Shown: positions 43,105-51,917, numbered from the stretch's first letter. The stretch: DNA of 64,000 nucleotides from Neobacillus novalis NBRC 102450 (GCF_001591805.1 NZ_BCVP01000010.1:124001-188000), one strand, 5' to 3'. Notes: a model not told the origin generated them from the sequence alone. Translations and numbers: made by a program.

Positions 43105-43995
43105 TTATCCACGAAGTAATTGAAGAACTCCTTGAGGAGCCTGGTTTGCTTGAGCCAGCATAGCTTGTGCTGCTTGAGCAAGAATACCATTCTTGCTGCT
43201 TTCCATGACCTCTTTCGCCATGTCGACGTCCCTAATACGAGATTCAGCACTTGATAGGTTTTGAGAAGTTGCTGCTAGGTTATTTGTTGTGAATTCTAAA
43301 CGGTTTTGTGTCGCACCTAGATTAGCACGTTCAGTTGAAACTAGTTTAATTGCATTATCGATTGCAGTAATAGCTGTTCCGGATGCTGCAGAATTACTGG
43401 TCATATCGATAGCACCTTTTGTTATAGCAGCATCTGCTGCTGTAGCAGCTGCATTATCCGTATCTGGAGTAGCACCAGCTACTGATACTCCTAGAGTAGC
43501 AGCATCCATTGCCTTGATTGTTAGACTTAGAGTTTGATTTTCATTTGAGCCTACTTGGAAACTTAAGCTTGCAGCGCCTACACCATTTAAAACTTTTGTA
43601 CCATTAAACTCTGTATTATTAGCGATATCGGTTATTTGTTTTGCCAACTCGTCTGCCTCTGTTTGAATAGCCAATCTATCTTCAGTATTATTCGTATCGT
43701 TACCAGCTTGAACAGCAAGTTCTCGCATACGTTGTAAAATAGAGTGCGTTTCGTTTAAAGCTCCATCAGCAGTTTGAATTAAAGAAATACCATCTTGTGC
43801 ATTTTTAGAAGCTTGATCTAAGCCACGAACTTGTGCGCGCATTTTCTCAGATATTGATAGACCTGCTGCATCATCAGCACCACGGTTAATCCGTTGTCCT
43901 GATGATAACTTTTCCATGTTTTTTGCTTGGTTTGCATTGTTTGTTGATAGTTGACGATAAGTGTTTTGTGCTGAAATATTGTGGTTAATTCTCAT
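43105..43995 (-). CDS. hag: Flagellin, second copy
   Basis: A 296-residue filament protein. Residues 1-108 and the last ~75 residues (ERANLGATQNRLEFTTNNLA to VLQLLRG) match the flagellin at 44173 almost exactly, while the centre (~110-220) differs and carries a longer Ala/Thr-rich D2-like insert. Conserved D0/D1 helices are intact and end in the usual LLRG. Own ribosome site and own terminator; no clear separate SigD promoter seen, so it may depend partly on read-through from the first copy. Confidence 0.95.
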   Translation of the reverse strand: MRINHNISAQNTYRQLSTNNANQAKNMEKLSSGQRINRGADDAAGLSISEKMRAQVRGLDQASKNAQDGISLIQTADGALNETHSILQRMRELAVQAGNDTNNTEDRLAIQTEADELAKQITDIANNTEFNGTKVLNGVGAASLSFQVGSNENQTLSLTIKAMDAATLGVSVAGATPDTDNAAATAADAAITKGAIDMTSNSAASGTAITAIDNAIKLVSTERANLGATQNRLEFTTNNLAATSQNLSSAESRIRDVDMAKEVMESSKNGILAQAAQAMLAQANQAPQGVLQLLRG

Positions 43996-44133
43996 AACAT
44001 TTGTCCCCCACTTTTTGATTAGAAAATATACTATCTGCTAATTTTTTTCGAACATAATATAAAAATTAAGAGGTTATGTAGATTTTTACGCTTTTAACCT
44101 CAAAATTATTAATACTAAGGAAATTACCTATCA

Positions 44134-44165
44134 AAAGAGACCTTAAAAAATAAAGGTTTCTCTCC
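44134..44165 (-). terminator. Probable terminator after flagellin 1
   Basis: A GAGA-(AA)-CCTT / AAGG-(T)-CTC imperfect stem with a T-rich loop and short T-tract between the two flagellin genes. Confidence 0.55.
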
Positions 44166-44172
44166 TTTGAAA

Positions 44173-45027
44173 TTATCCTCGTAATAATTGAAGAACTGAT
44201 TGTGGCGCCTGATTTGCTTGAGCCAACATCGCTTGAGCAGCTTGAGCAAGAATTCCATTCTTACTGCTTTCCATAACTTCCTTCGCCATATCAACGTCAC
44301 GGATACGAGATTCCGCACTTGAAAGATTTTGAGAAGTAGCTGCTAAATTATTTGTTGTGAATTCTAAACGGTTTTGTGTAGCACCTAGATTTGCACGTTC
44401 GGTTGAAACTTTTCCAATTGCAATATCAATTTTTCCAAGAGCAGTAGCCGCCGCAGTACTGCTTGTTAAATCAATAGCATTTGCAGTTTTTGATGTAAGG
44501 GCATCAGTTCCAGCTGAAACACCCAATTTAAATGAATCCATCGCAGTAATAGTTAAAGAAAGTGTTTGAGAGGAATTTGCACCGACCTGAAAGCTTAAAT
44601 TTGCTGCTCCAGTCCCATTTAATAGTTTTGTGCCATTAAATTCAGTATCATCTGATATTGATGTAATCTGTTTCGATAGTTCATCTGCTTCTTTTTGTAT
44701 AGCAGCTCTATCTTCTGTATTATTTGTATCATTACCTGCTTGAACAGCTAGTTCTCGCATACGTTGTAAAATAGAGTGCGTTTCGTTTAAAGCTCCATCT
44801 GCAGTTTGAATTAAGGAAATACCATCTTGTGCATTTTTAGAGGCTTGATCTAAGCCACGAACTTGTGCGCGCATTTTCTCAGAGATTGATAGACCTGCTG
44901 CATCATCAGCACCACGGTTAATCCGTTGTCCTGATGATAACTTTTCCATGTTTTTTGCCTGATTTGCATTGTTTGTTGATAATTGACGATAAGTGTTTTG
45001 AGCTGAAATGTTATGGTTAATTCTCAT
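44173..45027 (-). CDS. hag: Flagellin, first copy
   Basis: A 284-residue flagellin of the short Bacillus type with complete D0/D1 domains: opening MRINHNISAQNTYRQLSTNN, the SSGQRINRGADDAAGLSISE motif and closing helix QAMLAQANQAPQSVLQLLRG. The first of two tandem copies; upstream is a SigD-like promoter and a strong AGGAGGG site. In B. subtilis csrA-fliW precede hag and control its translation; those genes are absent here, with flgL directly upstream. Confidence 0.96.
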   Translation of the reverse strand: MRINHNISAQNTYRQLSTNNANQAKNMEKLSSGQRINRGADDAAGLSISEKMRAQVRGLDQASKNAQDGISLIQTADGALNETHSILQRMRELAVQAGNDTNNTEDRAAIQKEADELSKQITSISDDTEFNGTKLLNGTGAANLSFQVGANSSQTLSLTITAMDSFKLGVSAGTDALTSKTANAIDLTSSTAAATALGKIDIAIGKVSTERANLGATQNRLEFTTNNLAATSQNLSSAESRIRDVDMAKEVMESSKNGILAQAAQAMLAQANQAPQSVLQLLRG

Positions 45028-45077
45028 TTTATGTACCCTCCTACTGTGATAAGGAAATTCTTCCTCTCTATTTCTAT

Positions 45078-45103
45078 GTATCGACAGGGTTTTTAAATAT
45101 GTA
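45078..45103 (-). promoter_or_regulatory. Sigma-D-like promoter of flagellin 1
   Basis: On the minus strand GTCGATAC (45085-45078) resembles the SigD -10, with TACA 14 bases upstream as a weak -35. It lies about 50 bases before the flagellin start. Confidence 0.55.
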
Positions 45104-45154
45104 GAGGGGAAAGTTGAAAAAATTTATCTATTTATGTTTATTTTTGCGTTAAAT

Positions 45155-45187
45155 ACGAAAAACCCGCCAAATCAGCGAGTTTTTTTA
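45155..45187 (-). terminator. Rho-independent terminator after flgL
   Basis: ACTCGC pairs with GCGGGT (one G-T pair), followed by TTTTT on the minus strand. It closes the flgM-flgN-flgK-flgL unit before the flagellin promoter. Confidence 0.75.
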
Positions 45188-45195
45188 GGTTCTAC

Positions 45196-46071
45196 TTATC
45201 TCAAGAAATCAACTAAAGTCGGCTGCATAAGTCTCGCCCCAGCAGATAGCGATGCTTTTAACGCTGTCTCGTGTGCTGTTAATTCGATATATGACTTTGC
45301 ATAGTCCGTATCTTCTACCTTTGATAGCATTTTTTCCTGAAGGGAGGTGGCTTGATCGATTTTATTGGAGGCTAATTCGAGCAAATTTTGATTGGCCCCT
45401 GCTACAGTGCGCTGGGTGAGAACGTTGTTCATTTGCTTTTCAATCACGCCAATCAGATCATTAGGGTTCTCGTTGGCTTCTAATGTTGTTGACAGCTGAT
45501 CAAGGGTTTCAAATAAATTTTTCCCATTAACCTGAAATCCAAATACCGATTGGGCATTTACATTTGAACTCACCGACATGCCTTGACCTACTTCCCAAGA
45601 CATCCCCGACTGAACGCCCATATCTAGTTTACCATTGTTATAAGGTTGCTTCTGGTCTATACCCGAAAAAAGATATTTCCCCATAAAATTGGTATTGGCA
45701 ATGTTACCAAGCTGCTCTTTTAACGAACGGATTTCAACAGCGATACTCTTTCGATCAAGCTCGTCATTTGTATCATTACTGGCTTTAACGGTTAATTCGT
45801 AAATTCGCTGGAGCACATTCGTAGCATTACCGAGTGTATCATCAACAGCTGTGAGCCAGTCGATCCCGTCCTGTGCATTATTTTGATATTGCTCAAGTTG
45901 CATCATCGACGATCGGTGCGATAATCCTTTCATTGCCGCCATCGGATTATCGGAAACTTTCTCGTATTTCACACCGGACGAGATTTGCTGGCGCAATGAA
46001 TCAATTGCGGTGTTATTCCGCTGTAAATTCTGGTTAAAGTTTCGTGTCACCATAAGCTGTGTTACGCGCAT
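45196..46071 (-). CDS. flgL: Hook-filament junction protein FlgL (HAP3)
   Basis: A 291-residue flagellin-like junction protein. The N-terminus RVTQLMVTRNFNQNLQRNN with LRQQISSGVKYEKVSDNPMAA and the C-terminal AHETALKASLSAGARLMQPTL are characteristic. Follows flgK by 23 bases. Confidence 0.94.
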   Translation of the reverse strand: MRVTQLMVTRNFNQNLQRNNTAIDSLRQQISSGVKYEKVSDNPMAAMKGLSHRSSMMQLEQYQNNAQDGIDWLTAVDDTLGNATNVLQRIYELTVKASNDTNDELDRKSIAVEIRSLKEQLGNIANTNFMGKYLFSGIDQKQPYNNGKLDMGVQSGMSWEVGQGMSVSSNVNAQSVFGFQVNGKNLFETLDQLSTTLEANENPNDLIGVIEKQMNNVLTQRTVAGANQNLLELASNKIDQATSLQEKMLSKVEDTDYAKSYIELTAHETALKASLSAGARLMQPTLVDFLR

Positions 46072-46094
46072 CCTACATCCTCCTTTCTTGCCAT

Positions 46095-47528
46095 TTATAA
46101 GCCATTAATTAATTTATCTAACATATCGTTGACGGCGGAAACATATTTCGCTGCGGCATTGTAGGCTTGTTGAAAGCGCACCATATTGGTCATTTCTTCA
46201 TCAAGCGAAACGCCGGAGATTGATTGTCTGCGATTGTCCACTTGCTGCGCCACAGCTGCCGTGCTATTACTCGCTTGGATTGCGCCATTGACATCAAGGC
46301 CCAATTGACCAACAATCGACAGATAGAAATCGCCAATCGTCGTTTGACTGCCATTTATAGTAATCTTTTGGAATTGCAAATCAGCCATTGCTTTCGCATT
46401 AGAGCCGTCGCTAGTGAAATCAGATTTTGCGGCAGCGATTTTTCCAGGTGACGTCAATAGTTGAGGATTGACCATTATGCTGGCAGCATCCTTTGGCGGC
46501 TTGGTAGGATCATCTTTATCAACAAAAAACAGGATCTTTTCTACCTGTGTTTGCGCCGCAATATCATCTAAATTTCGCGCATCATCGCTTGTCTGCAAGC
46601 TGTTCATTTGTGATGCAATCGCACCAGCTAAAAGGTCCAAATTTTTTCTTAATGATGGAATACTAGATGACCCAGTCCCGCTCAACATTTCAAGAGCACC
46701 CTTGATTTCGCCGCCATCTATGGTAACGGCATTTCCATCAGCCATCGCTGCGCCCGTTTGTGGGTTGACTGAAAATGTTTTCGGAGTCATGCCATCGACA
46801 ATGGCCACGCCGCCTACCTTAAGGTCGACCATGCCATTTTGGCCTGGAGTAGCTTGAACACCCACTAATTTCGATAGATTATCAATTAGTAGATCCCGCT
46901 TGTCTAATAAATCATTCGGCTGCTGGCCTGTTGCCGTCAACAAGGAAATTTGTTTATTTAAGGCAGCCACTTCTTTTATCGCAGCATTAATCTCCCCTTC
47001 TTTTAACGATACATCCTTCGTTAACTCGGTTTCGATTTGGGTAATTCCCCGTGAAATCGCTTGAATGCTGTCCGCCACTGCCTTCCCGTTCGCTGCCACA
47101 ACCGTTCTAAACGCTAAACTATCCGGGTTCTTGGCCAGTTCCTGAAAGCTTCCCCAAAAACGGTCAAGCATCATGCTCAGCCCTGAATCTGATGGTTCAT
47201 TAAATAACCCCTCAATGCTTGTGAGTGCATTCGCTTTCGCATCCCAATAGCCCGCTGCCTGCTGGGCAATCCGGTATTGTCCATCTAAAAAAAGATCACG
47301 AATCCGTCGGAGCTCGGTTACTTCAACGCCTGTCCCGATCGACTGCGGTGCCGTACTGTTATTCATGCCCGGATAGGCAAACGGATTGGTTGCCTTCAAA
47401 ATCGCATCATGTCTTGTATAGCCAATTGTATTGGCGTTGGCAATGTTGTGCCCCGTTGTATTTAGAGCTGCCTGTTGCGCTAAAATCGCTCGCTTACCAA
47501 TCTCTAATCCCCCAAAGGTTGATCCCAC
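46095..47528 (-). CDS. flgK: Hook-filament junction protein FlgK (HAP1)
   Basis: A 477-residue junction protein. The N-terminal rod/hook signature (FGGLEIGKRAILAQQAALNT, GHNIANANTIGYTRHDA) and C-terminal SGVSLDEEMTNMVRFQQAYN helix are present. GTG start behind AGGGGTGA, 12 bases after flgN. Length is close to the Bacillus norm (~500). Confidence 0.95.
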   Translation of the reverse strand: MGSTFGGLEIGKRAILAQQAALNTTGHNIANANTIGYTRHDAILKATNPFAYPGMNNSTAPQSIGTGVEVTELRRIRDLFLDGQYRIAQQAAGYWDAKANALTSIEGLFNEPSDSGLSMMLDRFWGSFQELAKNPDSLAFRTVVAANGKAVADSIQAISRGITQIETELTKDVSLKEGEINAAIKEVAALNKQISLLTATGQQPNDLLDKRDLLIDNLSKLVGVQATPGQNGMVDLKVGGVAIVDGMTPKTFSVNPQTGAAMADGNAVTIDGGEIKGALEMLSGTGSSSIPSLRKNLDLLAGAIASQMNSLQTSDDARNLDDIAAQTQVEKILFFVDKDDPTKPPKDAASIMVNPQLLTSPGKIAAAKSDFTSDGSNAKAMADLQFQKITINGSQTTIGDFYLSIVGQLGLDVNGAIQASNSTAAVAQQVDNRRQSISGVSLDEEMTNMVRFQQAYNAAAKYVSAVNDMLDKLINGL

Positions 47529-47540
47529 TTTTCTTCACCC

Positions 47541-48011
47541 CTATGCCTTTGCATCAAAAAAACGAACAGATTCCTGCTTTTCCTGTGTGCCTGCCATTGG
47601 GCTGTATACACCCGTTCCGTTCGATGAAGGCACCATCTGTTCGATCATATAATTTGTAAATGTTAACGACTGCTTGATTAATTGCTGGTTCGTCAGATTG
47701 ACCTGCTCGATTTCTGCTAATAAAGACTTTAGATGAGTGTACAGGTCACTCCATTCCTTCTTTACCGCGTCATCCGGCTCCCGTTCGATTAATTCAGCAA
47801 GCGAATGCTGATTTGCTTGTTCGCCTAAAATTGCCGTTCGCTTTTGGTCCGCTACCTGAATTTTTTTAATCAGCTTCGACTCTTCTGCTAAAATAGATAA
47901 TAGCGGATTTAGCTCGGCACTGATTAATATTTGCTGTTTCTTTTTGGCCGTCTCTACTAACGCTTCGTGAAGGTCTGCCAGTGTCTGCAAAGCTTCTGTA
48001 AGTTTATTCAT
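47541..48011 (-). CDS. flgN: FlgN-family export chaperone for FlgK/FlgL
   Basis: A 156-residue helical coiled-coil protein (residues ~1-115) with a polar, extended C-terminal tail. FlgN chaperones keep FlgK and FlgL unfolded for export. Identity rests on length, helix pattern (LHEALVETAKKKQQILI, EEVNLTNQQLIKQS-type region) and position flgM-flgN-flgK. Its start overlaps flgM by eight bases. Confidence 0.88.
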   Translation of the reverse strand: MNKLTEALQTLADLHEALVETAKKKQQILISAELNPLLSILAEESKLIKKIQVADQKRTAILGEQANQHSLAELIEREPDDAVKKEWSDLYTHLKSLLAEIEQVNLTNQQLIKQSLTFTNYMIEQMVPSSNGTGVYSPMAGTQEKQESVRFFDAKA

Positions 48012-48285
48012 CGATTTTTGCTCCTGACTTCCAAAAAGCTAGTAGTTTTTCAGCGACCTTCCCGCTGTCAACCTGGTAGGTCCCATTAGCAATCTGTTGT
48101 TTTAAGTGAGCGATTTTCTCTGCTTTTTCCTGGTGGATTTGCTTTTGCGCCTCGCTCGATAATTCTACCTGCTCGAATTGCACCTTTTTCTCACCGGTAG
48201 CCTTCTTTGGCTGCTCGTTATTTTTTTGATAGGCATTGTATACTGCACCAATTCGATTAATTTGATTAACGTTATTGATTTTCAC
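48004..48285 (-). CDS. flgM: Anti-sigma factor FlgM
   Basis: A 93-residue SigD antagonist that is exported through the finished hook. It begins MKINNVNQINRIGAVYN, the usual FlgM opening, and its C-terminal helices (LSSEAQKQIHQEKAEKIAHL, then NGTYQVDSGKVAEKLLAFW) are the sigma-binding part. The start is GTG 48285, 9 bases after AAAGGAG; an in-frame ATG at 48309 lies ahead of that site. A SigD-type promoter upstream would give feedback control. Confidence 0.93.
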   Translation of the reverse strand: MKINNVNQINRIGAVYNAYQKNNEQPKKATGEKKVQFEQVELSSEAQKQIHQEKAEKIAHLKQQIANGTYQVDSGKVAEKLLAFWKSGAKIDE

Positions 48286-48323
48286 AACGGTCCGCTCCTT
48301 TCCATCCATTCCTCTATTCTTAT

Positions 48324-48351
48324 GTATCGGCAGGTTTGCTTCAATTGGTTA
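48324..48351 (-). promoter_or_regulatory. Sigma-D-type promoter of flgM
   Basis: On the minus strand GCCGATAC (48331-48324) with TAAC 16 bases upstream, 39 bases before the flgM start. This is the best SigD match in the locus. Confidence 0.6.
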
Positions 48352-48429
48352 GTGGAAAACTTCTCCTTTTCTTCTTCACTTTTTAATGCTACTATTTTAC
48401 TAGAAAACGCATACAGGGGATGAAATTAC

Positions 48430-48879
48430 ATGTACATACTACTGGCACTGTCTTTCGTGCTTCTCATCATTATTACAACCATGCTTGTGTTGATGCTGAA
48501 GAATAATCGAAAAAGTCAACCTCAGGCACAAGAGAATAGTATTGAGAGACGTCTTGCCTATCGTTTATACATTAATAATAAAATGTGTAACGTTCAACCA
48601 CTGTATTCCTCTTCAAGAGAGGCTGCGCTTATTTGTGATATCAGCACGACAGGAATTAGAATTGAGGCAAAATCAGATTCCCTGACATTAAAATCGTTGC
48701 TGCTTATTTATTTCACTCTCGAAGAAGAGACATTTTTACTTGAGGGTATGGTAAAAAGAAAGCAAACCGTTGCGTCCAACCGCGACCAGTACGGAATTAA
48801 ATTCATTTTTATCAATCCTAGTATGGAGGAAAATTTACAAAAAAAATTAACATCGTTAACAAGGAAAATTGCCCAATAA
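48430..48879 (+). CDS. Membrane-anchored PilZ-domain protein (c-di-GMP receptor candidate)
   Basis: A 149-residue protein encoded opposite to the flagellar genes between flgM and flgG. Residues 2-23 form one membrane anchor; residues ~40-145 are a PilZ domain with the RxxxR motif (RLAYR, 41-45) and DxSxxG motif (DISTTG, 70-75), both needed for c-di-GMP binding. Unlike YcgR/YpfA it has no YcgR_N domain. A likely role is to couple c-di-GMP to this flagellum at the membrane (inference from location). Ribosome site AGGGGATG; own terminator. Confidence 0.82.
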   Translation: MYILLALSFVLLIIITTMLVLMLKNNRKSQPQAQENSIERRLAYRLYINNKMCNVQPLYSSSREAALICDISTTGIRIEAKSDSLTLKSLLLIYFTLEEETFLLEGMVKRKQTVASNRDQYGIKFIFINPSMEENLQKKLTSLTRKIAQ

Positions 48880-48890
48880 AATAGTTGGAG

Positions 48891-48921
48891 AACGCCCGCA
48901 CCTTTGATGCGAGCGTTTTTT
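48891..48921 (+). terminator. Rho-independent terminator after the PilZ gene
   Basis: A 10-bp stem with one mismatch (AACGCCCGCA / TGCGAGCGTT), then TTTTT. It abuts the convergent flgG stop. Confidence 0.8.
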
Positions 48922-49693
48922 ATGTTCTCATGATTCCGTTAGCAATCCCCAGCATTTGGTCGGCATAGCTGAGGGCCCGGGCATTGGCCTGCAGTCCCCG
49001 TTGCGCCTTAATCATATCGGTCATTTCTTTGTTTAAATCGACGTTTGAGGATTCGAGATAGCCTTGTTTCAGATTAACCGAATTGGCCAACGATACCGTC
49101 CCACCAATGAGCCGGGAGACACCGCCTTCATCGGTTAACAGCTGTGGGTTTTCAATCGTCACAATCGCCATTTTCTGGCTGCTTCCGGCAATCGTTCCGT
49201 CCGTTAGCACCTGAAAGTTTTCGCCGCTGTTTAATTCAATCGGCTTCCCGTTTTGATCAAGGAGAATATCACCTTGGGAATTTACAAGCTGTATACGGCC
49301 ATTCCCAAGCGCCATTTGCTGAAAAACCCCGTTTCTAGTATACAATGTTTCCGTCGTATTTCCGGTTGTTCGTTGGACTTGGAAATATCCATCGCCGACA
49401 ATCATGAAGTCAAACGGATTGTTTGTTTCTAGCGGCGTCCCCTGGGTTGTATCCAGTGCTGTTGCAGCTATCCTCGAACCAAAGGTTGTCCGAATCCCAA
49501 GAGGGGAAGTGCGGCCGATTTCCTTTTGCTGCTCGGTTTGATTTTGAATCGAGACTGCGAGATTATCAGAAAATGTTGCTTCCCGACGTTTATAACCAGT
49601 TGTATCGACATTGGCAATATTGTTAGCGATATTATCCAGTTTTCCTTGATAGGCACGGACTCCTGTTGAAGCAATATATAAGGATGTATTCAT
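48920..49693 (-). CDS. flgG: Flagellar distal rod protein FlgG (FlhP-like)
   Basis: A 257-residue rod protein with the N-terminal SLYIASTGVRAYQGKLDNI and NNIANVDTTGYKRRE blocks, the central DFMIVGDGYFQV block and the C-terminal SNVDLNKEMTDMIKAQRGLQ helix. In B. subtilis two such proteins, FlhO and FlhP, form the distal rod and are encoded as a pair away from the fla/che operon; this gene and the next one upstream match that pair. Confidence 0.9.
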   Translation of the reverse strand: MNTSLYIASTGVRAYQGKLDNIANNIANVDTTGYKRREATFSDNLAVSIQNQTEQQKEIGRTSPLGIRTTFGSRIAATALDTTQGTPLETNNPFDFMIVGDGYFQVQRTTGNTTETLYTRNGVFQQMALGNGRIQLVNSQGDILLDQNGKPIELNSGENFQVLTDGTIAGSSQKMAIVTIENPQLLTDEGGVSRLIGGTVSLANSVNLKQGYLESSNVDLNKEMTDMIKAQRGLQANARALSYADQMLGIANGIMRT

Positions 49694-49697
49694 TCGT

Positions 49698-50537
49698 TTA
49701 TACCCTTCCCACAGTATTCAACTGTTCCAATGTTTTATCATAGGCTTGGAGGACCTTTTGGTTTGCCTCATACAAGCGGATATTGGCCATCATTTCGGTA
49801 ATCGTCTGGCCGATATCGACATTCGATTGCTCGAGCATCTTCTGTTGTAATTGCACACCCTCCGGCATGGTCTTCGCAATCATCGCGGTATTCCCGCCAT
49901 TAATCGTAAACAGGCCATTCCCCTCTTTCACAAGTTGCGAGGGGTCGTTGACAACAACCATACCAAGCGAGCCGACTGTTTTTGCGCGCGCGGCATCATT
50001 GGGATGGATGATGACATCCCCGTTGTCGCTAATTGTCACATCACCAGAAGCCAATTCCGGGTCAGAAATCGGCGCCCCATTTTGTCCTAAAATCAAATCA
50101 CCTGATGAAGTCGTCAGCTGTCCGCTGGCATTGACGGAAAAGTTGCCATTTCTCGTCAGATGAAAGCCGCCATCAGCTGTTTGAACGGCGAATAAAACGG
50201 AAGGTTTTAAGTATTTATTGTTGGTTAGAACCGGTGCAAGCTGTGAATCATTGATGGCGACATCAAACGGGCTGTTTGTACTGACAAGACTGCCTTGGGT
50301 AAACAACGCTAAGGTTTCTTGATTATAGACCCCCATCGTTAAGGAGCCGATTTTTCTTCCTGGCGCTGAACTTTGATTATGTATTTGCTCTAGCAGCATT
50401 TCCGGAAACGCCCGCAATGGACTGGAGTCCTGTTTGTAGCCAGGTGTTTCGGCATTGGCCAAATTATTTGTTAACGCATCTTGCTTTCGTTGCAGTGCAA
50501 TCATCCCTGATGATGCAGATTCAATTCCGCGAAGCAT
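49698..50537 (-). CDS. flgF: Flagellar rod protein FlgF-type (FlhO-like)
   Basis: A 279-residue rod/hook family protein: LRGIESASSGMIALQRKQDA with TNNLANAETPGYKQDSS at the N-terminus, NSPFDVAINDSQLAPVL centrally and QSNVDIGQTITEMMANIRLY at the C-terminus. The RAFPEMLLEQI segment is typical of FlhO. It lies four bases before flgG and 30 bases after the DUF327 gene. SD AGAGGGG. Confidence 0.88.
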   Translation of the reverse strand: MLRGIESASSGMIALQRKQDALTNNLANAETPGYKQDSSPLRAFPEMLLEQIHNQSSAPGRKIGSLTMGVYNQETLALFTQGSLVSTNSPFDVAINDSQLAPVLTNNKYLKPSVLFAVQTADGGFHLTRNGNFSVNASGQLTTSSGDLILGQNGAPISDPELASGDVTISDNGDVIIHPNDAARAKTVGSLGMVVVNDPSQLVKEGNGLFTINGGNTAMIAKTMPEGVQLQQKMLEQSNVDIGQTITEMMANIRLYEANQKVLQAYDKTLEQLNTVGRV

Positions 50538-50566
50538 GGTTCGTGCCCCTCTCGCTTTTAAAATAT

Positions 50567-51004
50567 CTATAAATAGAGGTTAACTAATAACCCCTTGATT
50601 TCACCCATTTTCTGGAGCAAATCGATTGAAGGCGCTTGCTTGTCTAACACGAGGTCGGACAGCCCCAGCAGCTGGTGATCGACTTGTTTTATCATCTTCA
50701 AACGCTTTTCCCGTCCATTTGGATAGGAACCCTTGTGTTCTTCAATCGCGACCCCGTTCTGGGCCACTTCTTTTAAAAAGGATTGGATCGTCTGCTTATA
50801 AGCGATTAAATCCTTTAAGGACCGGGAACGGCTTAAACTCGAACCATGCTGTTCAAGCTCATCGAAGATGGTTTGCAATCGCGCCTCGGAAAGTGTGGTT
50901 TGTTTTTCTTGTAAAATATGATGAAAGGACAGTGTTTCTTTTCCCTTTTCTCTCGTGGAAAAAAAACGTTCCTGGTTCACACCATGGTTCGGTTGAATCT
51001 TCAA
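50567..51004 (-). CDS. YaaR-like DUF327 protein at the head of the rod-gene operon
   Basis: A 145-residue helical protein of the DUF327/YaaR family. Matching segments are SFHHILQEKQ, LSRSRSLKDLIAYKQTIQSF and the strongly conserved ending KMGEIKGLLVNLYL. In B. subtilis yaaR lies in the yaaQ-holB region, far from motility genes; here a member begins the minus-strand rod-gene operon, divergent from motAB. A flagellar role is suggested only by this context. TTG start behind AGGGGG. Confidence 0.85.
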   Translation of the reverse strand: MKIQPNHGVNQERFFSTREKGKETLSFHHILQEKQTTLSEARLQTIFDELEQHGSSLSRSRSLKDLIAYKQTIQSFLKEVAQNGVAIEEHKGSYPNGREKRLKMIKQVDHQLLGLSDLVLDKQAPSIDLLQKMGEIKGLLVNLYL

Positions 51005-51048
51005 ACGGAATGTCCCCCTATTAAATGAATGATATTTTTCAAAATGAA

Positions 51049-51077
51049 TTGTCGAATTTTACCGATTCACGTACAAT
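51049..51077 (+). promoter_or_regulatory. Sigma-A-like promoter of motAB
   Basis: TTGTCG (51049-51054) and TACAAT (51072-51077) with a 17-base spacer, 40 bases before motA. This suggests motAB is not under SigD alone. Confidence 0.5.
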
Positions 51078-51116
51078 AACATTATAAATCTATTTATTCT
51101 ACTTTTAAAGGAGAAA

Positions 51117-51917
51117 ATGATGTCGACGATTATTGGAATTTTGCTTGCATTACTCGCTATTGGGTTTGGAATGATTTTAAAGGGAGCCTCGTTAGCAGCT
51201 TTATATAATCCTGCTGCGTTATTAATTATTTTTGGCGGGACAGCCGCAGCGTTATTCATCGCTTTCCCACTCAGTGAAATAAAAAAGTTCCCTATTCTAT
51301 TAAAAATCGCTTTTTTCGAACCAAAACTCCCATCTAAGGCAGAGCAAACAGCCAATTTAGTCAGATGCGCGGAAATTGCGAAGCGGGAAGGATTTCTTGC
51401 ACTAGAGGAAGTCGCCGGCGAAACAAAGGATCCATTTTTAAAAAAAGGCTTGGAAATGATTATTGACGGCAATGAAGCAGATTTCATCGAAGAAGTTCTC
51501 TTTGATGAAGCTGACGCGGTTAGCAAACGCCATAAGACGGGTGCGTTAATCTTCACCCAAGCAGGGACATATGCCCCGACACTTGGCGTACTGGGAGCCG
51601 TTATTGGACTCATTGCCTCACTTGGAAATTTAAATAATGTTGAAAAACTTGGTCATTCCATTTCCGCCGCTTTTATCGCCACTTTAATGGGTATTTTTTC
51701 CGGCTACGTGTTATGGCATCCACTCGCCAATAAATTAAAACGGCTCTCGAAACGGGAACAGGAATTAAAGCTGTTAACAATTGAAGGGCTGTTAGCGATT
51801 TATCAAGGGGTTTCACCGAGTGCGCTTGAGCGGAAATTAACGGTTTATATCCCGCCAAAGGAACGGAAAAAGCTAGAAAAGAAAACCGAGGACAAAGCAC
51901 ATGAGAAAACAGCGTAG
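51117..51917 (+). CDS. motA: Flagellar motor stator protein MotA
   Basis: A 266-residue stator subunit with four membrane helices (residues ~3-20, 32-50, 148-168 and 178-200). The cytoplasmic loop between helices 2 and 3 carries the conserved charged helix region (AEIAKREGFLALEEV). The proline-containing TYAPTLGVLGAVIGLIASL segment is the channel-lining part. ATG 51117 or the next codon ATG 51120 both fit the AAAGGAG site. It overlaps motB by 17 bases and is transcribed away from the rod genes. Confidence 0.94.
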   Translation: MMSTIIGILLALLAIGFGMILKGASLAALYNPAALLIIFGGTAAALFIAFPLSEIKKFPILLKIAFFEPKLPSKAEQTANLVRCAEIAKREGFLALEEVAGETKDPFLKKGLEMIIDGNEADFIEEVLFDEADAVSKRHKTGALIFTQAGTYAPTLGVLGAVIGLIASLGNLNNVEKLGHSISAAFIATLMGIFSGYVLWHPLANKLKRLSKREQELKLLTIEGLLAIYQGVSPSALERKLTVYIPPKERKKLEKKTEDKAHEKTA

